54,546 bases of DNA from Mycobacteriales bacterium (GTDB lineage: Bacteria > Actinomycetota > Actinomycetes > JAFAQI01), in the NCBI GenBank assembly GCA_035550055.1, contig DASZRO010000109.1, positions 1-54,546 on the forward strand. Direction: 5' to 3'. Positions within the stretch are counted from its first letter, which is position 1. Each line of letters begins with the position of its first letter. A program made the position numbers and the translations under genes. The notes beneath the pieces are model-generated. The model saw only the letters and a list, made by a program, of their open reading frames with translations. It searched no databases and was not told the DNA's origin. Of the stretch, positions 51,962-54,546 are shown piece after piece.

Positions 51962-52606
51962 CTACTCCGGTGTCTCCACGCTTCGCCGGTGCGGCTGACT
52001 GTGGCGGATCGTCACCGCCATCCGCGCCCCGACGGCGCGCGCGGTCTTGGGCACCGTGTGCTCCCACTCCTGCTGGCAGGCGCCGCCCATCACGACGAGA
52101 TCCCCGGCGCCCGGCGCCAGCTCGTGGGCGATCCGGCTGCTGCCGCGCCGACGCAGCAGGAAGCGCCGCCGCGCGCCGAGCGAGACCGTCGCGACCATCG
52201 GTTCGTCCATCACCAGCCGGTTGCGGTCGCCGTGCCACGCGACGCTGTCACGACCGTCGCGGTAGAGGTTGACCCACACGCTGTCGAAACCCACGTCGTA
52301 CCGCTGCGAGAGCAGCCGGCAGATCTCGGCGAGCAGCGGCGGCACGTGCGCGGCGTCGGTGGACCAGCCGGCGGTCAGTCGCGGCTCGAGCACCTGCTTG
52401 TCCCACATCGTGACCGTCCGCTGCTGCCAGCGCGCCTCACGAGCGAGGACCTCGAACACCGAGTCGGAGCCGGCCAGCCACCCGGGGCAGTAGTCCACCC
52501 ACGATCGGGCGTCGAGCTCGATCCGGCGCAACCCGTCGTACGACACGTCGATCCGCGGCTCACCCCCGTCGAGCAGTGACGGCTGCCACGCGACGTCCGG
52601 CGTCAT
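51962..52606 (-). CDS. alkB: AlkB-like 2-oxoglutarate/Fe(II) dioxygenase
   Basis: This 214-aa enzyme repairs alkylated DNA bases or RNA by oxidative demethylation. It has SVAWHGDRNRLV with the iron ligands H and D of HxD, WEHTVPK with the distal histidine, and GARMAVTIRHSQ with the oxoglutarate-binding arginines near the end. YDVGFDSVWVNLYRDG precedes HxD as in AlkB. Length is normal. ATG 52606 is preferred over GTG 52615. Its C-terminal codons are duplicated downstream. Confidence 0.88.
   Translation of the reverse strand: MTPDVAWQPSLLDGGEPRIDVSYDGLRRIELDARSWVDYCPGWLAGSDSVFEVLAREARWQQRTVTMWDKQVLEPRLTAGWSTDAAHVPPLLAEICRLLSQRYDVGFDSVWVNLYRDGRDSVAWHGDRNRLVMDEPMVATVSLGARRRFLLRRRGSSRIAHELAPGAGDLVVMGGACQQEWEHTVPKTARAVGARMAVTIRHSQPHRRSVETPE
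51997..52019 (-). repeat. 23-bp direct repeat inside alkB, copy 2
   Basis: Codes for AVTIRHSQ at the AlkB C-terminus. The other copy is 316 bp to the left. Confidence 0.7.
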
Positions 52607-52614
52607 GACAATCA

Positions 52615-54147
52615 CTAGGCGACGAGCCCGGTGACGCGGGCCTCGTCGTAATGGCGGTCACACCACTGCCGGAACGTCTCACCGAACGCGTCGAGCAGAT
52701 CGACGGCACGCGCCATCTCCTCGTACTCGGCATCAGTGAGCGCAGGTGGCGCCGGCAACGGCTCGTCAGGATCGGGCGGATCCGGATCGGCGAACAGCGG
52801 CAGCCCGTCGGCGATCTCCTCGGGAGGTTCCGGCTCGACCACCAACGGCTCCGGAACCGGGAACCAGGTCGGATGCTTCGTGTAGCGATGACCGAGGAAG
52901 CTGATCCAGGTTTCCGTCCCGTCCGGGTTGACGTCGACGTGCCAGAGCTTCTTGGTCTTCAGGTCGTGGTGCAGCTTGCACTTCGGGCCGAGGTTGTCGC
53001 GGTCGGTCCGCCCCGGATCGGTACGCCGGTCGTACTCGCGGCGGTGATCGATCTCGCAGTCGATCGACGGACGCGAACACCCGGGCATCCCGCAGGTCGG
53101 CTTGTCCGCGACGATCAGGCGGCGGAGAGCGGCCGACGGCCGGTAGGAGCGGCGACCGAGGTCGAGGGTGTCGCCGGTGAGCGGGTCGAACACCAGCCGG
53201 CGCAGCATCGTGTCCGCGGCGATCCGCCGCGCTGTCTGCGCCGTGATCGGTCCGTACCCGACGAGCTCACCCGGGCGGTCGTCCTGCCCGAGCATCGTCG
53301 TGAGATCGACCCGCACGTGAGTCTCACCGCGGGGCACGGGCCGTCCGTCGGCGATGCCCGCTCCCGGCTCGTTCAAGACCAGGTCGGCCAGAGCGTGGAA
53401 TCGGCGGACGCCGACGTTGCGGTCGTCACCCGCGCGAGCCATCGCCTCCGCCAACTCGTCGACCGCGTCCGCCATCCGGCGAGCGAGAACGGCGTCTCCG
53501 GTCGCGACCAAGGTCGCGGTCTCGTCCGGGAGCGGATAGAACCGCACGTCGGCGCAGTCCTTTGCTGCCGCGGCCCGGTCCACAGCGCCATCCGGGTCCA
53601 TCGCGATCACGAGCCGGCGGGCGGCGCGCGCGGTCTCGCCGGGTGTCCAGCCACGCTCCACCGCCAGGGCGACCACCTGGCAATCGACGGCCTCGGCCAC
53701 TCGCGGTGAGCAGTTGGTCGTCGCCTTCTCTACCGCCTTGACGTGCGCGAGTGAGATCTCGCCGCGCGCCATCGCCTCCCACGACGCAGGCAGGCACTCC
53801 GCGATCCGCTCGACGAGCGCCACCTGCGACATCGCGGTCGGGTAGGCGACGTGTGTCTCGCAGGCCAGCTCCTGAGCGGTCAGCATCAGACCTTCATGGC
53901 GGGGGTCGAGATTCAGCGCGCCTCGAATCCCGTGAAGCGCCTCGTACGTCGGAACCATCTGCTGCGCGCTCACCCAAGCAGCGACCTTGGCCCACAGCGC
54001 CGCCACCGTCACCGCGGTCTCGGCGGTCATCGGTTCGGTGTTGAGCCGGCTCAGCTCGGCGACGAGCGCAGGCCCCACCTTCATGCTCGCGGCGACCTCG
54101 ACCCGCTCCGCAGTCTTGCGGTGGAGCCGGTTGAGCTGCGCCTGCAT
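52615..54147 (-). CDS. DUF222/HNH endonuclease-type protein
   Basis: This 510-aa protein has a DUF222 region (TAQELACETHVAYPTAMSQV and ISLAHVKAVEKATTN) followed by an HNH motif (CGMPGCSRPSIDCEIDHRRE then NLGPKCKLHHDLKT; four cysteines for zinc). It resembles the REP13E12 family of actinobacteria, present in many copies and often near mobile sequences. Biochemical activity is not established. ATG 54147 is the first codon of a basic helical N-terminus. The tail (about 430-510) is acidic and proline-rich. Confidence 0.87.
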   Translation of the reverse strand: MQAQLNRLHRKTAERVEVAASMKVGPALVAELSRLNTEPMTAETAVTVAALWAKVAAWVSAQQMVPTYEALHGIRGALNLDPRHEGLMLTAQELACETHVAYPTAMSQVALVERIAECLPASWEAMARGEISLAHVKAVEKATTNCSPRVAEAVDCQVVALAVERGWTPGETARAARRLVIAMDPDGAVDRAAAAKDCADVRFYPLPDETATLVATGDAVLARRMADAVDELAEAMARAGDDRNVGVRRFHALADLVLNEPGAGIADGRPVPRGETHVRVDLTTMLGQDDRPGELVGYGPITAQTARRIAADTMLRRLVFDPLTGDTLDLGRRSYRPSAALRRLIVADKPTCGMPGCSRPSIDCEIDHRREYDRRTDPGRTDRDNLGPKCKLHHDLKTKKLWHVDVNPDGTETWISFLGHRYTKHPTWFPVPEPLVVEPEPPEEIADGLPLFADPDPPDPDEPLPAPPALTDAEYEEMARAVDLLDAFGETFRQWCDRHYDEARVTGLVA

Positions 54148-54252
54148 GTATCGAACATACGTTCGATCATGGGTCAGGTCAAGAGCAAAAGCGCTTTATT
54201 TTCAACGATTTTCTTCCACAGGCTTCGCGCCCCCGCACCATCCCTTCGACGG

Positions 54253-54546
54253 CTACGAACGCGGCGGCGAGTCGCCGTACGTCGTCTGCAGACCGCCGGA
54301 CTGGATGTAGCGGCCGCCGGCAGCGACGCCCACCGGCGCGATCGCGTCGAGCCGGGCCAAGTCTTCCGCCGCGAGCGTGACGTCGCAGGCGCCGACGTTC
54401 TCTTCGAGGTAAGCGCGGCGTTTGGTGCCGGGGATCGGTACGACGTCCTCGCCCTGCGCCATCACCCAGGCGAGCGCGAGCTGCCCCGGCGTACAGCCCT
54501 TGTCGGCGGCCATCGAGCGCACCGCATCGACGAGCTCGAGGTTCTT
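54253..54546 (-). CDS. Aldo/keto reductase, C-terminal part
   Basis: The visible 97 residues continue off the right edge. The motif [20 protein letters not shown] then [16 protein letters not shown] is the C-terminal end of an aldo/keto reductase, followed by [14 protein letters not shown]-type sequence and a short variable end. These enzymes reduce aldehydes or ketones with NADPH. Its start and catalytic tyrosine are outside the window. Confidence 0.85.
   Translation of the reverse strand, partial: KNLELVDAVRSMAADKGCTPGQLALAWVMAQGEDVVPIPGTKRRAYLEENVGACDVTLAAEDLARLDAIAPVGVAAGGRYIQSGGLQTTYGDSPPRS

Noticed and set aside
1-54546. CRISPR arrays, tRNA or rRNA genes
   Set aside because: No regularly spaced repeats, no cloverleaf-like sequence with a CCA-adjacent TTC loop and no rRNA segment were recognised by eye; a dedicated scan could still find a tRNA.

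Overview
The window comes from a high-GC actinobacterium. The evidence is GC-rich third codon positions, many GTG starts, 4-nt start/stop overlaps, and families typical of Actinomycetes: an F420-type LLM oxidoreductase, DUF4192, a DUF222/HNH protein, and PspC domains in both a membrane protein and a histidine kinase. Many genes appear to be leaderless, with a -10 hexamer 6-8 nt before the start codon. I found no tRNA, rRNA, CRISPR array or replication origin.

Region 1 (1-3.6 kb) holds a secreted TolB-like beta-propeller protein and a Ser/Thr kinase gene broken by one missing base. Region 2 (3.66-12.6 kb) is a visibly less GC-rich accessory tract between repeated copies of the 3' end of msrA. 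The intact msrA lies at 12594-13244 (minus). Two displaced 3' ends lie at about 3659-3720 and 6958-7009 in the same orientation. I read this as two tandem islands inserted at the msrA 3' end. Island 1 carries a likely ApeA-type HEPN antiphage protein, a small membrane protein, an unknown 252-aa protein and a zinc-ribbon remnant. Island 2 carries a P-loop ATPase (Sll1717-like), a truncated Schlafen/AlbA_2 remnant, a possible ADP-ribosyltransferase-fold protein, a decayed HEPN-type gene and small proteins. No integrase is visible.

Region 3 (12.6-31.9 kb) is ordinary chromosome: msrA, a Nudix hydrolase, a large secreted serine-hydrolase-like protein, a GroES-like protein, RraA-like, YkgJ-like, a SpoU methyltransferase, a PBP4-type D,D-carboxypeptidase, two hypothetical genes, a channel-like membrane protein, two SDRs, TspO, a nitrilase, a PLP aminotransferase, a flavodoxin-fold protein, a disulfide oxidoreductase, a FUSC protein, a spermidine-synthase-like protein and an EamA transporter.

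Region 4 (32-43.2 kb) has a RadC-like protein without the metal-binding histidines, a coupled set of flavin monooxygenase, Tat-exported amine oxidase and secreted beta-propeller downstream of a DUF4192 gene, a low-molecular-weight tyrosine phosphatase, an F420-type oxidoreductase, a small sigma-region-4-like protein, an SDR, and a coupled set of YbjQ-type genes followed upstream by a hypothetical gene. Region 5 (43.2-54.5 kb) has bipA, an adenosine-deaminase-like gene, exonuclease III, a PspC membrane protein opposite a PspC histidine kinase/LuxR regulator pair, a dienelactone hydrolase, a histidine phosphatase, an AlkB homologue, a DUF222/HNH protein and the end of an aldo/keto reductase.

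The most notable features are the msrA-anchored tandem defence islands and a recurrent arrangement of divergent genes 18-26 bp apart whose overlapping or adjacent -10 boxes suggest two-way leaderless promoters.
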